DNA of 64,000 bases, taken from NCBI GenBank assembly GCA_019918135.1, contig WBZZ01002412.1, positions 110,001 through 174,000 on the forward strand, in the 5' to 3' direction. The notes under the pieces are model-generated. The model searched no databases. It worked only from the letters and a program-made list of their open reading frames with translations, and was not told where the DNA came from. Origin of the DNA: Paulinella micropora (taxonomy: Eukaryota; Cercozoa; Imbricatea; Euglyphida; Paulinellidae). Made by a program: the position numbers and the translations under genes. Positions 49,919-60,844 of the stretch are shown here, piece by piece (positions within the stretch are counted from its first letter, which is position 1; each line of letters begins with the position of its first letter).

Positions 49919-51153
49919 TCAATGACGTGGTGGCACCGGGAAGCCATATGGGTCCGTCATCTTCCTGTACAGTTTCCTTAAGAACACCCATACGTTCAGT
50001 TTTGAACGATAATCGTTCTCGTCTATCTTCTGTTCACGTGTCAAGCTCTCCCATGGGATCTCCCCCGGTCTCGACGCACTCATGGACATTAAATCCATGT
50101 GTGGTGTGATCGTGCCGATCGCAACTATTGCATTGTCGACTGATTCTGTTTTCGTTTCTTTCTCCTCACTTTCCTGACTCCCTATCTCACCACCACCTAG
50201 TTCTACAGGTGCCGTTGGCGACGTCGCCGCTGTAGTAGTTGTCGGCGGATTCATCGCATTAACAAGTGTGGTTGGGGAGCCTACGGGAAGTGTGAGGCGT
50301 AGGTCCTCGTCGCTGTCGGAGTGCTTCTCCGCTTCCTCGTCGTCGTCGACGGTGAGACCTACGAAGTTGGCATGCGAATCTATGCCTCGAGGCGGCCATC
50401 GAAGGTTCTCTTCCAATCTGCATAGTTGTATGCTCCCTCGCATTCGTTATCTTTGTTCCGCCTTCCGGTGGCTGACATGCAGTGCAAGATTAACATCAAT
50501 GAGCTTACTTGCGATGCGGACAGGTCGGTCCGCTGACTGAGCAAGTGTGATGTTACCTTCCACTCTTCAGTCGTTTCGCGAGTGGTCTCGCGCTGGATCG
50601 CGCCGTCCATGACTTTGTCGAACGGAAAAGGTTCATCTGCCTTTTTCGCCGGGCTGTGGTCGATCGCATTCACTTGACACACGGCTCCCTTGCCGCCTAC
50701 ATGATCGACATCATCGACCATCATCTCCAGGGGGCAGTCGTAGAATGCACAAGCCCCATTGATAGCCATGTGGGCATACCACTTCAACGGTTTTACTTCA
50801 GGCGCGGTTTTTGCCTTCTTTGGCGAGGCTTGCTGTGCTGCCGCTGCTGCGACGGGGTGCTTCATACCCGCAAGTCGTTGGACCGGGTAGTAGTTGTATA
50901 TGTCGCAGTTCGGGTAGACGGCATTCACTTCCACGTTATACTGCTTGGATTTGATGGGTACCAGTGGTGGCAAGTCCGACAGGTCGGCCTCCGGGTCGAT
51001 TGACATTGCCCACCCAGGCGTCTTCGAGCTCATTGATTGTTGCAGTCTTGGTCTCTTTGGCCACGTTGGCCACTGGCTTGTTTGCGTAGCCACGGTTACG
51101 AGTAGAACCTCCGGATGGGCGAACAGTAGCCCCATTGCGACGCTGTTGACCAC
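49919..51153 (-). pseudogene. Copia linker between gag and MYND region
   Basis: Two overlapping frames. One ends with EIPWESLTREQKIDENDYRS and YGFPVPPRH, the conserved block also found at 14.5 kb and 52.9 kb. The other (257 codons) contains VYPNCDIYNYYPVQRLAG and an Ala-rich stretch; its function is unknown. The gag-like phrase HNYYPVTASTAGLAG of the gypsy element is faintly similar. The region is broken. Confidence 0.5.
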
Positions 51154-52209
51154 GGTTGCGTCCAGTCTTGTTCAACTTGTTTCCATTGTCCTAGGTTGCG
51201 TCCAGTCTTGTTCAACTTGTTTCCATTGTAGGGACCCCTTACTTTGCACTCGCTACCGGTGTGGGTTGGCTTGTTTGCACACTCAGGGCTGAGGCAACGC
51301 ACACGACAATCTTTAATGAGGTGGTCCTTCCGGCAATTGAAACAGTACCTCTTGGACGTATTCTTGCGAGCCCTCTCACGCTCACCTGCCAATAGCACAG
51401 TGGCAGTGTGTGACTTCTCGTTCTTCTTCGGCTTGCTGATTTCCGACGCTTGCATCAACTCTTCCATTCGTGCACACAGACCTTCATAGTCGGGCTTTTC
51501 CGCATCCGGTTTTCTCCAATACAGAGCTCCCCCAGCGTCGCCTAGCACAGGATGTTTCGAATCCTTTAGCCATTGTAACGTTGCAACGCATTTGAATTGG
51601 TCGGGGAAAGGCAAGTTTCTCTGTGCAAGTTTCTCATATCTGTGTGCTTGCCTCTCTATCCAGTCCTCAACATTCGTTGTTGGGCCTATCTTGTCCGTGA
51701 AGAGTTCTTGTAGCAACTTATGACAGGAAATGGGACCGACATGAGCATATTTTTCATTCAGTCTTAACCACATTTCTCTCGGGTGGTTATGTGCGCGACG
51801 CACCGTCAGCAACGCTGCGTGCCCCTGCAAAGCGTCAGCGAGTAGTGAACGAATACGTACTTGACACTGAAGCTGTACCTTCTCCGGTAAGCAATTTTCC
51901 AGCCCCTCGAACGTGAAGCCGGCCGGCAAATCCTCAATCGCTGCCTTCTGCTCCTCGAGTGGGGTAGGGGGGTCATCGTCCTCCAGTCCATCGCGGCTCT
52001 GCTTGAGCTCGTTCAGGGACGGGGTAATGTAGGTCTTCAGCTCCTCCAGCGTCAGCGGCCCATTGTTCTGCAAGGGCAATTAAATATTTGGGGTCGATGC
52101 CCTCTACAAACTGCAAAAGTGACCATCGCCATTCATCATACACAGCATTAGGCTTAGTAGGTAGGCGTGGACATTTGAGTTGCACTTGCGCTCGCTCATA
52201 ACCTGCCAT
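51096..52209 (-). pseudogene. gag: Copia Gag
   Basis: The N-terminal part starts MAGYERAQVQLKCPRLPTKP and has EWRWSLLQFVEGID. The main part (327 codons) has the gag core (ENCLPEKVQLQCQVRIRS, REMWLRLNEKYAHVGPISCH, DWIERQAHRYEKLAQRNLPF) and zinc-binding clusters CFNCRKDHLIKDC and CLSPECANKPTHTGSEC. It forms the particle and binds RNA. A 34-bp tandem duplication lies in its basic tail. The gene is in about two pieces. Confidence 0.8.
51155..51228 (-). repeat. 34-bp tandem duplication in gag tail
   Basis: gttgcgtccagtcttgttca and the following 14 bases occur twice, 40 bp apart, and appear identical. This is a recent local duplication. Confidence 0.9.
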
Positions 52210-52639
52210 GTTGCTTCAATAATGCAGGGATCCGTAAATGGTCAATCAGGAACAGTAATTGGTCAATCTGTAAACGAGATTTAATGACGATGAAAAGATG
52301 GAACTGAACTGCGTAAATCATATGCAGAAATCATATTATACGATCACGAGATAGATCTTTCTAGAATAGATATTGATGACTGTAAATGACTTGTAACAGT
52401 GAATAACAAACTACGTTCTTTACAGTCGTCTCCTCATATGATTACTGTGATCATATGATCCTGCTACTGAGCGTATGTGCAGACAATAAAGGTAATAAAA
52501 GGGAAATGAGACAACCATAATGGTAATTAATATCAGGCAGGTCCGGTGACAAATTGGTAATATTGTGGTGCTTTGTCGCAATTCTCAACCGCAATCGAGT
52601 TCCGATAACGGTTAAGGAATAGGATCAAATATGGAATAA
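52210..52639. other. AT-rich spacer upstream of the minus-strand copia gag
   Basis: No gene is visible. The 5' LTR of the copia should be here, but no second copy exists in the window, so its ends cannot be set. Confidence 0.45.
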
Positions 52640-53620
52640 TATTGTGTCCTACACATGCAAATACTGGAAGACAAACGCAGAGGAGAGAAGATAACCCAAC
52701 ACAACATCGAGGGGGAGAGGAGCGTACCCATAATGATCAACCCGCCCACCAACGATATCCCCTACTTGAGGAACCTCTACCTATGATGCGCAGCCAACGT
52801 ATAAAATCGCTTCCCTCACCCATGGCTTAAGGCAGACGGCCTAGCACCAGCCATGTACGACATGCACGGGACCGACCCGGTGCCGATGTAACCGAACATT
52901 CACCACCCAGACAAACGACCGAACATACCGTGGGAATAATTGAGCCGATCACAGCAGATAGATGAAAATGATTACCAGCGAACGTTATCCCAGTGGCACA
53001 ATCTCCAAAGCGTTAAAAGTGACAACCTGACGATCTGCGGTTTCCCACCACCGCCCGTTCACTGGCCGCCACCATGGAGACCAAAAGAGGCTAGCTACGC
53101 GTACCCCATGCCGAGACCGACGCCATGGATCATCTCTTCGAAGATGGCAGCAGGCCATCCGGAACACCACACCATCCGCCACCACCCTAGTCTGCCGCAC
53201 AGAAGGGAAAAGCGGCTTCGCCGAGACGACGGCAGGACCTCACCGTCTCACAGCAGCAGCGCTGTGACATCGCCACCACACATCAGCTTGGTCAGACGAG
53301 GACGCCGACGCGGAGAAGCTGCATCATCAACGACGCCACCTACGAGGACGGGAACAGCGATGACGACTGCGACGATATCGACAACTATGTTACCGACAGG
53401 AACATCCTCATCGTAGGATTATGCAACGGCCAACGACGTGTATGACGCCGCTATGGCACGGATCCAGACGCCTACGACCTCGAGCTACGACGAATCTGCA
53501 CCCCAAGTCGCCCCGCAGCGGTATTCGATACCGCTACCTACGATCGGTGACGGATCGATTGCGGACAATGAAGATACGAGCTAGTAGTACCAGGTGAAAA
53601 ACGTTTTCCTACAAGAGGTT
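52640..53620 (+). pseudogene. Ty1/copia linker fragment
   Basis: The plus strand encodes SRSQQIDENDYQRTLSQWHN and CGFPPPPVHWPPPWRP, which match TITQRMDENDYRRAYVQWTR and GFPVPPAHWPRPWCP of the copia at 14.5 kb. Ser/Thr/Pro/Arg-rich sequence follows. The piece lacks gag core, MYND and protease. A G-rich tract (aaggggggggaaggggggtgg, ~53657-53677) follows it and may be a polypurine tract. Confidence 0.65.
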
Positions 53621-54528
53621 GGATATATTATTTCGTGAATTGGAATTGCCTTTTTAAGGGGGGGGAAGGGGGGTGGCAACCTCCAGAGAGGGTTTTGATA
53701 TTAAAATGATAGGCACCGGATGATTAATATATACACATCATTGTTAGGTCATAAAGAATTAACTCATAAACATGGGACTGTGCAAGACTTAAATAGTTAG
53801 CAATATATGAATATTCAATCAGAACAGAAAAACAGAGACTTGATGAATCATCCACTTCTCTGCATTTGGAGCCTGACAGTGCATACAGGTGTATAGTGCA
53901 ACAGAAAAAAAAAGTCGGAGTAGACTCTACTCCAACCTTTCAACCTCTGTGGATGCACTTCTACCAGAATGATCAAAACTAAGCAAAAAAGACTTGTTAA
54001 ATATATCCGGAACAACGTCAGAAAATTCAGTCGCAGGTCCTCGAGGTGTTGCAACATGCCTTGACTCAAAAATAAAACCAAAACTGGCAAAACTTACAGA
54101 ACTTAAAAGCTTTGAGATGATGGTTGAAATAAACAGATTGCTGTCAGCCTGAATGTAAAATAAAACTGATTGTTTGTATTTGCGAACAAATCATTTAGGA
54201 ATGAGGTCCAAGAATTGTAGCACAAGCGTTCAAAGTGAAAATTAAGGCCAAACAATGATTGAGATCCTGCAAAGAAGACAAGAACTTAAGTGATGGAAAG
54301 ACAACAAAGGCATCCAGAGATCTTTGTAGTTGGAGAAATGCTGCGATTGATTATCAAGTAATTGAAACGATTCATTAAGACCTAAAGCGGTAAGTAGAAG
54401 ATTGCGTACAAGGCAGCTTGGCTGAACTGAACAGACCAAACTAAATTGCATGTTCGCTTGGACACAATGAAACCGGACCCTGATAAGGACAACGTCACGA
54501 AAACGATTCAAAGTCCTGATATATATAG
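53621..54528. other. AT-rich non-coding stretch
   Basis: Apart from the G-rich tract at its left end, nothing is recognised. Frames are shorter than about 80 codons and lack motifs. Confidence 0.5.
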
Positions 54529-54900
54529 ATTTATGTGTGGCGGACTTGTCTATTCGTATATCAAATACAAGCACAGAAAAGACGAAAAACACACATAGAA
54601 AAACAGAAAAACACATTTGTTTCACGAAAACATACCTTTGTTTTACAAAAATACGACAAACTAAGCAGACTAAGGAAGATTTAGACAAAATAACGACAAA
54701 AACCCATTTTATTCATAAAAATATAAACTTCGTTTGTCGTTATTTTGTCTAAATCTTCCTTAGTCTGCTTAGTTTGTCGTATTTTTGTAACAAAGGTATG
54801 TTTTTGTGAAACAAATGTGTTTTTCTGTTTTTCTATGTGTGTTTTTCGTCTTTTCTGTGATTGTATTTGATATACGAATAGACAAGTCCCACACATAAAT
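54529..54900. repeat. Near-perfect palindrome with ~170-bp arms
   Basis: The left arm 54529-54700 and right arm 54733-54900 are reverse complements with only a few differences and one or two short gaps; a 32-base AT-rich loop separates them. A transcript would fold into a long hairpin. The two matching open frames, one on each strand, are mirror images of each other and not genes. It could be a foldback/MITE-type element or a product of template switching. Confidence 0.9.
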
Positions 54901-55149
54901 GATCATGCGGAAAGTGGAAAAGTTGTCCAAATACAGAAATACAAACCCCCCTCGGTGTGTATTTTTACCTCACCTTTCTCGTCTGCGGTGTTGTCAATAT
55001 TGGTCCATTTTTTTTGGCTGATATGATCAAAATTGGAAGGATCTTAAAAGTTTAATGGGGGAGGGGGGCAACGAACGAAGTTCGTGGGGGGAGGGGGCGA
55101 TAGCCACACGAGTAAGGGAAAAAAAAGAGTTTCACCAACACGATCAGAA
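54901..55149. other. Spacer left of the virus-like tract
   Basis: No gene is visible. G-rich runs (gggggaggggggc) near 55058-55098 stand out in otherwise AT-rich sequence. Confidence 0.4.
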
Positions 55150-55400
55150 TTGAAGGGATTTTAAATATTCAATATTTGGATTTGTTTCTTTCTGCTTCTC
55201 TTTCTCTATCTGCTTGAGATATTCCTCTTTGTATTTATCCAATACTACTTTATTAATTTCTCTATTTTTTTCTTCTGTTGCTCTTGGATCTTATCTCTAG
55301 TTTTCTTATAATATTCCCTTCGTTGTTTATTTATCTTATCTTTATTTGCTTCTCTGTATTTCCTCTGTTGCTCTTTAATTTTCTCCTTACTGTTTTCCAT
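55150..55400 (-). pseudogene. Virus-like charged helical protein
   Basis: Starting near 55400, the minus strand encodes MENSKEKIKEQQRKYREANK and later INKQRREYYKKTRDKIQEQQ. Runs of this kind (YREANKDKI / REYYKK) are frequent in nucleocytovirus genomes, often in putative DNA-binding or endonuclease-related proteins. The gene looks broken. Confidence 0.45.
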
Positions 55401-55955
55401 GTACTTTGCTCTGCTTATCGTTGCCTCCTTGGATCAGGGAGACTAAACACAGCCTTTATTTCCTCTATGGTAGAACTCATTATATATACGATGAATAGTA
55501 TATGCTTAATACATAATTCAATGATTGAATATAAGAGCAGGCGAGAGAGATTGTCTTCTCCTATTGGTGTCCAACCCCATGGTTGGCCACGGCCAAGCGA
55601 TTTTTTTATAAGGTTGGACACTTTTTAGTTAATAAATTTCGGTATTTATTATGTTATTCTTCTTTCTATTATCTATATTTTAACTGGTCCAAGTTGTCCA
55701 ACCTTTTATTAAGAAATGAAAATTTTTTTGTCGTCTCCCGTTTTTATACAATAAGGAAAAATAATTTTCCGCCCGCGGGTATTGGCCTCGGTCAATTCGG
55801 CCTTCATTATTACTAACACGGGTTTGTCTCTCTCAGACTGCTACTATTAACAACAACTGGCCGAGTGGTTTTAACAACATTTAGGGACATATCGGGGGTA
55901 ATATGGATTTTTAATTTAAAATAATTAAAATAATATAATTATATGTAAGGACATA
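55401..55955. other. AT-rich intergenic stretch
   Basis: No gene is recognised. The sequence is about 70% A+T, with a short GC-rich patch near 55767-55800. Confidence 0.4.
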
Positions 55956-56171
55956 ATGCCGAGGACACCTCAATTCACTAAGGAAGAAGTAGTTCAACGG
56001 AGAAGGGAAAGGGCGAAAGCATTTTTAAGGGCTCATCCCGACAAGAACAGGGCGAACGCGAAGGCATACTATTACAAGAACCAAGATAGGATAAAATTAT
56101 TGCGGAAGGAGAAATATGAAAAACAAAAAGCGGAATTACTTGAATTAAGGGCTTTTCGTAATATATGTTAA
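55956..56171 (+). CDS. Small basic helical protein
   Basis: 71 codons from MPRTPQFTKEEVVQRRRERA. The middle, NRANAKAYYYKNQDRIKLLR, is of the same KxYYxKNxDRI type as the minus-strand protein at 55.2-55.4 kb. It is predicted to be helical and positively charged, so nucleic-acid binding is likely but unproven. The start is the first ATG after an AT-rich spacer. Confidence 0.5.
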   Translation: MPRTPQFTKEEVVQRRRERAKAFLRAHPDKNRANAKAYYYKNQDRIKLLRKEKYEKQKAELLELRAFRNIC

Positions 56172-56230
56172 ACAATATATAATTTATTTTATATATTCTC
56201 ATAAAAAATATATGTACTATTATATAAACC

Positions 56231-56846
56231 ATGGACACCTCTCACAGCCGATCGTATTGGACATACGACGACCTAAGACTTCATTTGGATTATGTAAGTG
56301 GAAATTATTTCCTAAATCTAGTCAATGCAGTTTCATTTATGTCCCCCGATGGAAAGTGGAACACGAACGACTGGAAACTTGTGGAAAGTATAGAAAACGG
56401 GGAAGAACAATATTGTTGTTGCTCACACGAGATTACAAAGAATTACATTATAAAAAATGTAAAAAACGGAAACGAAATGGTACTGGGATCTGAATGTATC
56501 AAGCGGTTTAAGAACAGCCAAATGAATGCAGACCTATCATTGCTTATTCGCACCCCTTGACAATCCAAACATTAAATTCTGTTGCTATTGTAATAGCAAT
56601 AGGGCAATTCCAAAGATTGTTGATAAATATCCAAACAGAGACAAGTATTATCAGAAATCTTGTATGAAAAAGAAATTTTATAGGTGTACTCTTTGTAATG
56701 CTTTTAGAGGATTTGATCTATGCGATTGCTTGGATAAGATTAGAAGTGGAACAAACGATAAACCCTTTTGGCTAAGACAATATGTGATGATTAATACATA
56801 TTTTTTTTTGTATAAAGATATAAAAAAAATTATAATTACCTATTAA
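56231..56846 (+). pseudogene. Virus-like Cys-rich zinc-binding protein
   Basis: Two overlapping plus-strand frames (109 and 106 codons). The first has EEQYCCCSHEITKNYIIKNV and GSECIKRFKN, fitting a pattern common in nucleocytovirus proteins: CxCxxxI, IxN, G, CIxxF. The second has two Cys pairs (KFCCYCNSN, YRCTLCNAF) and a CDCLD end, like a zinc ribbon. Together they resemble one family in which the CIxxF domain is followed by CxxC ribbons. The gene looks broken about once. Confidence 0.5.
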
Positions 56847-57008
56847 GTATAGTGTTATATATATGGATATATAGAATAATTAATTTATTTTTATAAAAAG
56901 ATCCGAGCGACTATATAAGATGACCGCACCGACGCTGACCAATGAGCAATGGTATTGGAAACAAGAAGAAGCACTGAGAGATAAACCGCAGGATGCGGTC
57001 CTTATCAA

Positions 57009-59367
57009 GTGGGGAACAAGCAATTCACCACTATGCAATTTCAAGAGGATTTCGTGGCATTGATTGAAAAAACGCCAGAGGAACAAAGACAATACTATGA
57101 AGTATTAATGGAAAACAAACCCCAGCGAATGTTTGCCGACATTGATGGCGATGAATTATCAATCTCACGAGAAAAAATGTATGAGCGATGGAACACACTT
57201 ATGGAAAATGTATTTGCTAATGTAGGCTTGAAGTATAATCCTAAAAAAGCAAGATACTTGGATGCGAGTAAGAATGGTAAAATGTCGTGCCATTTTTCTT
57301 ACGATAATGGCTTGGTGTTTCAAAACTGCGAAACACAAAAAGAGTTCTGGAAATATGTGGAAGTGGTAATTGAAAAAGATTACCCCGACCTCTGTTTCAC
57401 ATTTGAACGGGCCGACAAGAATATTGAATTGCGAACCATACTTGATATTTCTGTTTATAACAAAAAAAAGGGCTTTCCGCACTATCTATTCTCATAAAGA
57501 TGGCAGCGATCGCGTTTTGCTTCCGTATTCATACACACCAAAAACAAACAACTTGAAACTGCTACAAGATGTAGAAATAGACGATTATTTGATTATGCGA
57601 CCCGATGATGATACATTTTACAATATCAAAATTCCTGAATATACAACTTTGAAACGATATCAACATATCACATTGGAAGAAATATACGAAATCATACTCA
57701 GCAAAATACCAAATGTAGAAATTGTTGAAAAAAAGCAGAGAATGTTTATTTTAAAAACCATAGGGACACGAATATGTATCATAAACGGAGAAGAAAATAA
57801 CAGCGACAATTGCTATGTAGTATAGAGAAGAGACGGATTGTATTTCTACTGCCACGATAGTAATTGCGAGGGCAAAGGTATAAAAATTCACGAACTATCG
57901 CCCCCCGTCGTCCGTAATATCAACACGATTGAAGATTTACGACGACTTGCCGAGGAATGTAATAATTTGGAAAAATTCACAGAATTGATAGATACTGCTT
58001 TGGCTTGGATGAATAAATCATACACGTTTGCTAACTTAGCAAAACCAACCATAATTGAAAAACATGTTGATTCCAAAGGTAAGCAGGTGTTCCGCTACAA
58101 GACGGAATCAGCAATGGAATCATTCTTCAAAAACAAAAGAGTAAAGACTAACTTATCAAAGGAGGACTGGATAGCACTAGGCAAGAACCCAACCACATTG
58201 AATGTCGTTGATTTGTATAAAATGTGGAACACACACCCGAAAAGACAAAAAGTGAATGACGTAATCTTTGATCCTAAAGCATACTTTGATAACGACAAAC
58301 AAGGGTTTTATAATTTGTTTAAGGGTTTTGAAATTCCAGCGGACACATTAGAAGACGTGAAATCATTCACGGCAGAAGAAGAAAAAAATGAAGCATTCTT
58401 TCAACATATCCTAAACCGATGGTGCGGGGGAAGACAGGACATATATAAAAAAGTGCTTGATATGTTTGCGAGCATTTACCAGAAGCCGTGGCAAAAACTA
58501 CATTTATCATTAGTTTTGACCAGCACTGAACGAGCAGGTAAAGGTATTATTCTTGAAATATTCAAAGACATAATAGGTGCCGATTATTACTTCCAGCCGT
58601 CCGATGTTAAAGAAATATTAGGTGATTTCAATGCCCAACTAGCAAAAGCAATTGTAGTATTTATGGACGAAATGGTCTGGGGTGGTGACAAAGAACGAGC
58701 GGGGACAATTAAGAAACTTGTATCAGAAAACACACTTACTCTTAAACAAAAATATTTACCAAATCTAACATTAGAAAATATGTTATTCTTGGTCCTTGCT
58801 TCAAACGAAGAATGGGTAGTGCCAGCGGGCACCACCGAGCAACGATGGTTAGTCCTTGAAGTTTCCGACGAACTGGCACTTATGAAACCAGACGAGAAAA
58901 GAAAAGTAATTACAGATATTAGATCTATTGACAGGCAACGACTGGCGAAGTTTCTTCTTGAAAGAGACCTCAGCGATTTTAACGATCGCGAAACAATCAT
59001 TACAAAGGGACTGCGAGAACAAAAAGTGAAATCCTTTTCAAAATTAAGAAAGTGGTGGTTGGATTGCTTAAACTTAGGATATATTACAAACCAACCAGAA
59101 ATTCATTTTGGTAAAGAAGTTTCAAAAGAAGCATTGTATGATGTGTATAAAGCCAATGCGAATGATCCGCACACTTCACGGGTCAGTTTCTGGACTAATT
59201 TAAGAAAACTGATGCCAGATGTGGTAGAAAAGAAGAAGACAATGGAAGAAGGTATAAGAGTTAGATATGTAGATTTACCAACCTTAGAAGAATGTAAAAA
59301 TCAATGGAGGGTTATTTATGGTGATAACGAATGGACTTTTGACGACGACAATGATGATGATGAATAA
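57009..59367 (+). pseudogene. Virus-like primase-SF3 helicase (D5 type)
   Basis: The N-terminal region has MFADIDGDE, the metal-binding DxD of archaeo-eukaryotic-type primases, then SCHFSYDNGLVF. A zinc-binding CHDSNCEGKGIKI precedes the helicase. In the 509-codon helicase part, residues ~215-245 hold the Walker A region STERAGKGIILEIF, then Walker B IVVFMDEMVWGG, and the sensor LVLASNEEWVVPAGTTEQRW. A C-terminal wing and a poly-Asp end follow. This enzyme unwinds DNA and lays primers in nucleocytoviruses, virophages and polinton-like viruses. The gene has about two breaks, all in the primase half. A diverged fragment of a relative lies at 29.1-29.6 kb. Confidence 0.85.
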
Positions 59368-59396
59368 ATAATATAAAACGGATTTTTTTTGTTGTT

Positions 59397-59846
59397 ATGC
59401 TTATATATAACATGTCAACCAAAAAAGATTATCTGAGCCAAATAGAAAAATGGACCCATTTAAGTAGCGATATAAAACTGCCAACAAGCAAATCACTTAA
59501 ACCTGATATCGTCGCATTTTATGAAAAATACCGACCAGAACAACCCCCAGAAGGTGGTAATGTTGAAGTTTTGTTGCCCTCCGTTGATACATTGAAGAAG
59601 GTTGTTTTTGATGACGAACCAGAAGAATTTACGCCTTTTAAAGAAAGTGATTTGAAGGAAACTGGTATAACCGAAATCAAGGCTAACGTAGGAGAAGAAT
59701 TAACAAAAAAAGAAGTGCCTGTTTTAGAAGCAAAAGAGGAAACCGCACCAACGAAGGAAAAGAAAACACCGATTAAAGCAAAGCGAAATCCGCCCAAGAA
59801 CGGATATAGTTGCTATGAAATAATAACGGCACATTTGAAAGTATAA
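59397..59846 (+). CDS. Unrecognised viral protein with Lys/Pro-rich C-terminus
   Basis: 149 codons, or slightly fewer if the second Met (MSTKKDYLSQIEKW) is the start; that ATG fits better because the first few residues look like AT-rich leader. The N-terminal half is a mixed globular stretch, the middle is acidic, and the end, TKEKKTPIKAKRNPPKNGYS, is basic. It follows the helicase by about 30 bp on the same strand. No family is recognised. Confidence 0.45.
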   Translation: MLIYNMSTKKDYLSQIEKWTHLSSDIKLPTSKSLKPDIVAFYEKYRPEQPPEGGNVEVLLPSVDTLKKVVFDDEPEEFTPFKESDLKETGITEIKANVGEELTKKEVPVLEAKEETAPTKEKKTPIKAKRNPPKNGYSCYEIITAHLKV

Positions 59847-59864
59847 AAAGACCCGTTTAATTTC

Positions 59865-60071
59865 TTGTATATGAAAGTGAAAGACCGCACGACAATGCAG
59901 GAGGATATGAAGAAATGGCACGAGAGTAGATATGCACACATACCACCAGAGCAACGCCCTATTCTTAAATATGGTAAGTTAGATTATAAGACATTTTTCC
60001 GCGATGTCTTATCTCAACACGAGGGCAAACTAACAACACTAAAAGACATGTATGACAGGTTTCATATGTAA
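59865..60071 (+). CDS. Small viral protein of unknown function
   Basis: 68 codons, 18 bp after the previous gene. It contains MKKWHESRYAHIPPEQRPIL and DYKTFFRDVLSQHEGKL, a mixed helical composition. Its end overlaps that of the convergent gene on the minus strand by about 10 bp, as in compact viral genomes. Confidence 0.45.
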   Translation: MYMKVKDRTTMQEDMKKWHESRYAHIPPEQRPILKYGKLDYKTFFRDVLSQHEGKLTTLKDMYDRFHM

Positions 60072-60742
60072 TCTGCGGTCAGTGCTATGTCTCTCATAAC
60101 ATCAATATTAAAATATGATGGTTTAAAGGACACATAATCCATAGATGCTGCTTTATAATATACTTCCAATGTTATTGGAGCATCTGTTGCATATGTCAAT
60201 AAAACCTCATTGGTTGTACCTACAATTCGTATTGTTGTATTATTGGTGGTGTCCGCGGGATTTGGACAAGTCATTAACCATATCATTTTCATTTGAACTC
60301 CAAATCTTTGAATTAGCCATATACAATCAAAAGACATATACTCAATGGCAGTTGTATAATTTAGCACTTCGCTGTAAAAGTCATCAACATTTGTTCTGTC
60401 CGTTTTATGAAACCAAAACTGAAAAGTTCCTATTCCAGTCGGGGCGGACAAATTCAAAGACCCGCGAAAAGCAACTTTAATGAAATAACCATATCCTAAA
60501 TTAGATATTGTTTTGCTACCATAACCGCCAGTGCAAAGAGTAGTGAATGTGGAACTTTCCATCCACGTGCTACCATAACCGCCAGTGCAAAGAGTAGTGA
60601 ATGTGGAACTTTCCATCCACGACCTAAGGTCAAGACCAACATACGCATTTTGAATGTTTCTCGTCAATGTCGGGGTAGCAGTGACGGCAATAGTTTTAGT
60701 ATCTATTGACTGCTGATCTTGTGATCGGCCGAATATATTCAT
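60062..60742 (-). CDS. Virus-like beta-rich protein with duplicated 18-residue unit
   Basis: 226 codons, beginning MNIFGRSQDQQSIDTKTIAV. The composition is Thr/Ser/Tyr/Ile-rich with alternating hydrophobic residues, suggesting beta strands and a structural role such as a minor capsid or fibre base. An 18-residue unit containing STFTTLCTGGYGS occurs twice in tandem owing to an exact DNA duplication. A 5' neighbour on the other strand starts ~100 bp away, so the spacer at 60.74-60.84 kb probably holds divergent promoters. No family is named. The overall style matches the fragment at 44.4-45.2 kb. Confidence 0.5.
   Translation of the reverse strand: MNIFGRSQDQQSIDTKTIAVTATPTLTRNIQNAYVGLDLRSWMESSTFTTLCTGGYGSTWMESSTFTTLCTGGYGSKTISNLGYGYFIKVAFRGSLNLSAPTGIGTFQFWFHKTDRTNVDDFYSEVLNYTTAIEYMSFDCIWLIQRFGVQMKMIWLMTCPNPADTTNNTTIRIVGTTNEVLLTYATDAPITLEVYYKAASMDYVSFKPSYFNIDVMRDIALTADYI
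60514..60621. repeat. Exact 54-bp tandem duplication
   Basis: Two adjacent 54-bp units starting tgctaccataaccgccagtg appear identical. The length is a multiple of three, so the minus-strand frame stays open. Confidence 0.95.
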
Positions 60743-60844
60743 ATTTTTTAAACTATATATTCCACTATATATAAAAAATCGCTCGCGATTTTGCTATGTA
60801 ACACAAATTGAAAATTTGTTTGTATAAAATAATTCTATTAAAAT

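Larger units (their letters stand above)
46131..52209 (-). mobile_element. Ty1/copia element with MYND finger (fossil)
   Basis: On the minus strand the order is gag (52.2-51.1 kb), linker (51.1-49.9 kb), MYND finger and protease (49.6-48.6 kb), GAG-pre-integrase and integrase (48.6-47.6 kb), linker (47.4-46.8 kb) and RT (46.7-45.9 kb), ending within the RT. RNase H and LTRs are not seen. Integrase before RT defines Ty1/copia. The copy is broken in at least five places and truncated at its 3' end, so it is older than the gypsy element at 30.7 kb. Confidence 0.85.

Noticed and set aside
54537-54896. Two similar small open frames on the plus and minus strands
   Set aside because: They mirror each other because of the palindrome and have no independent support.
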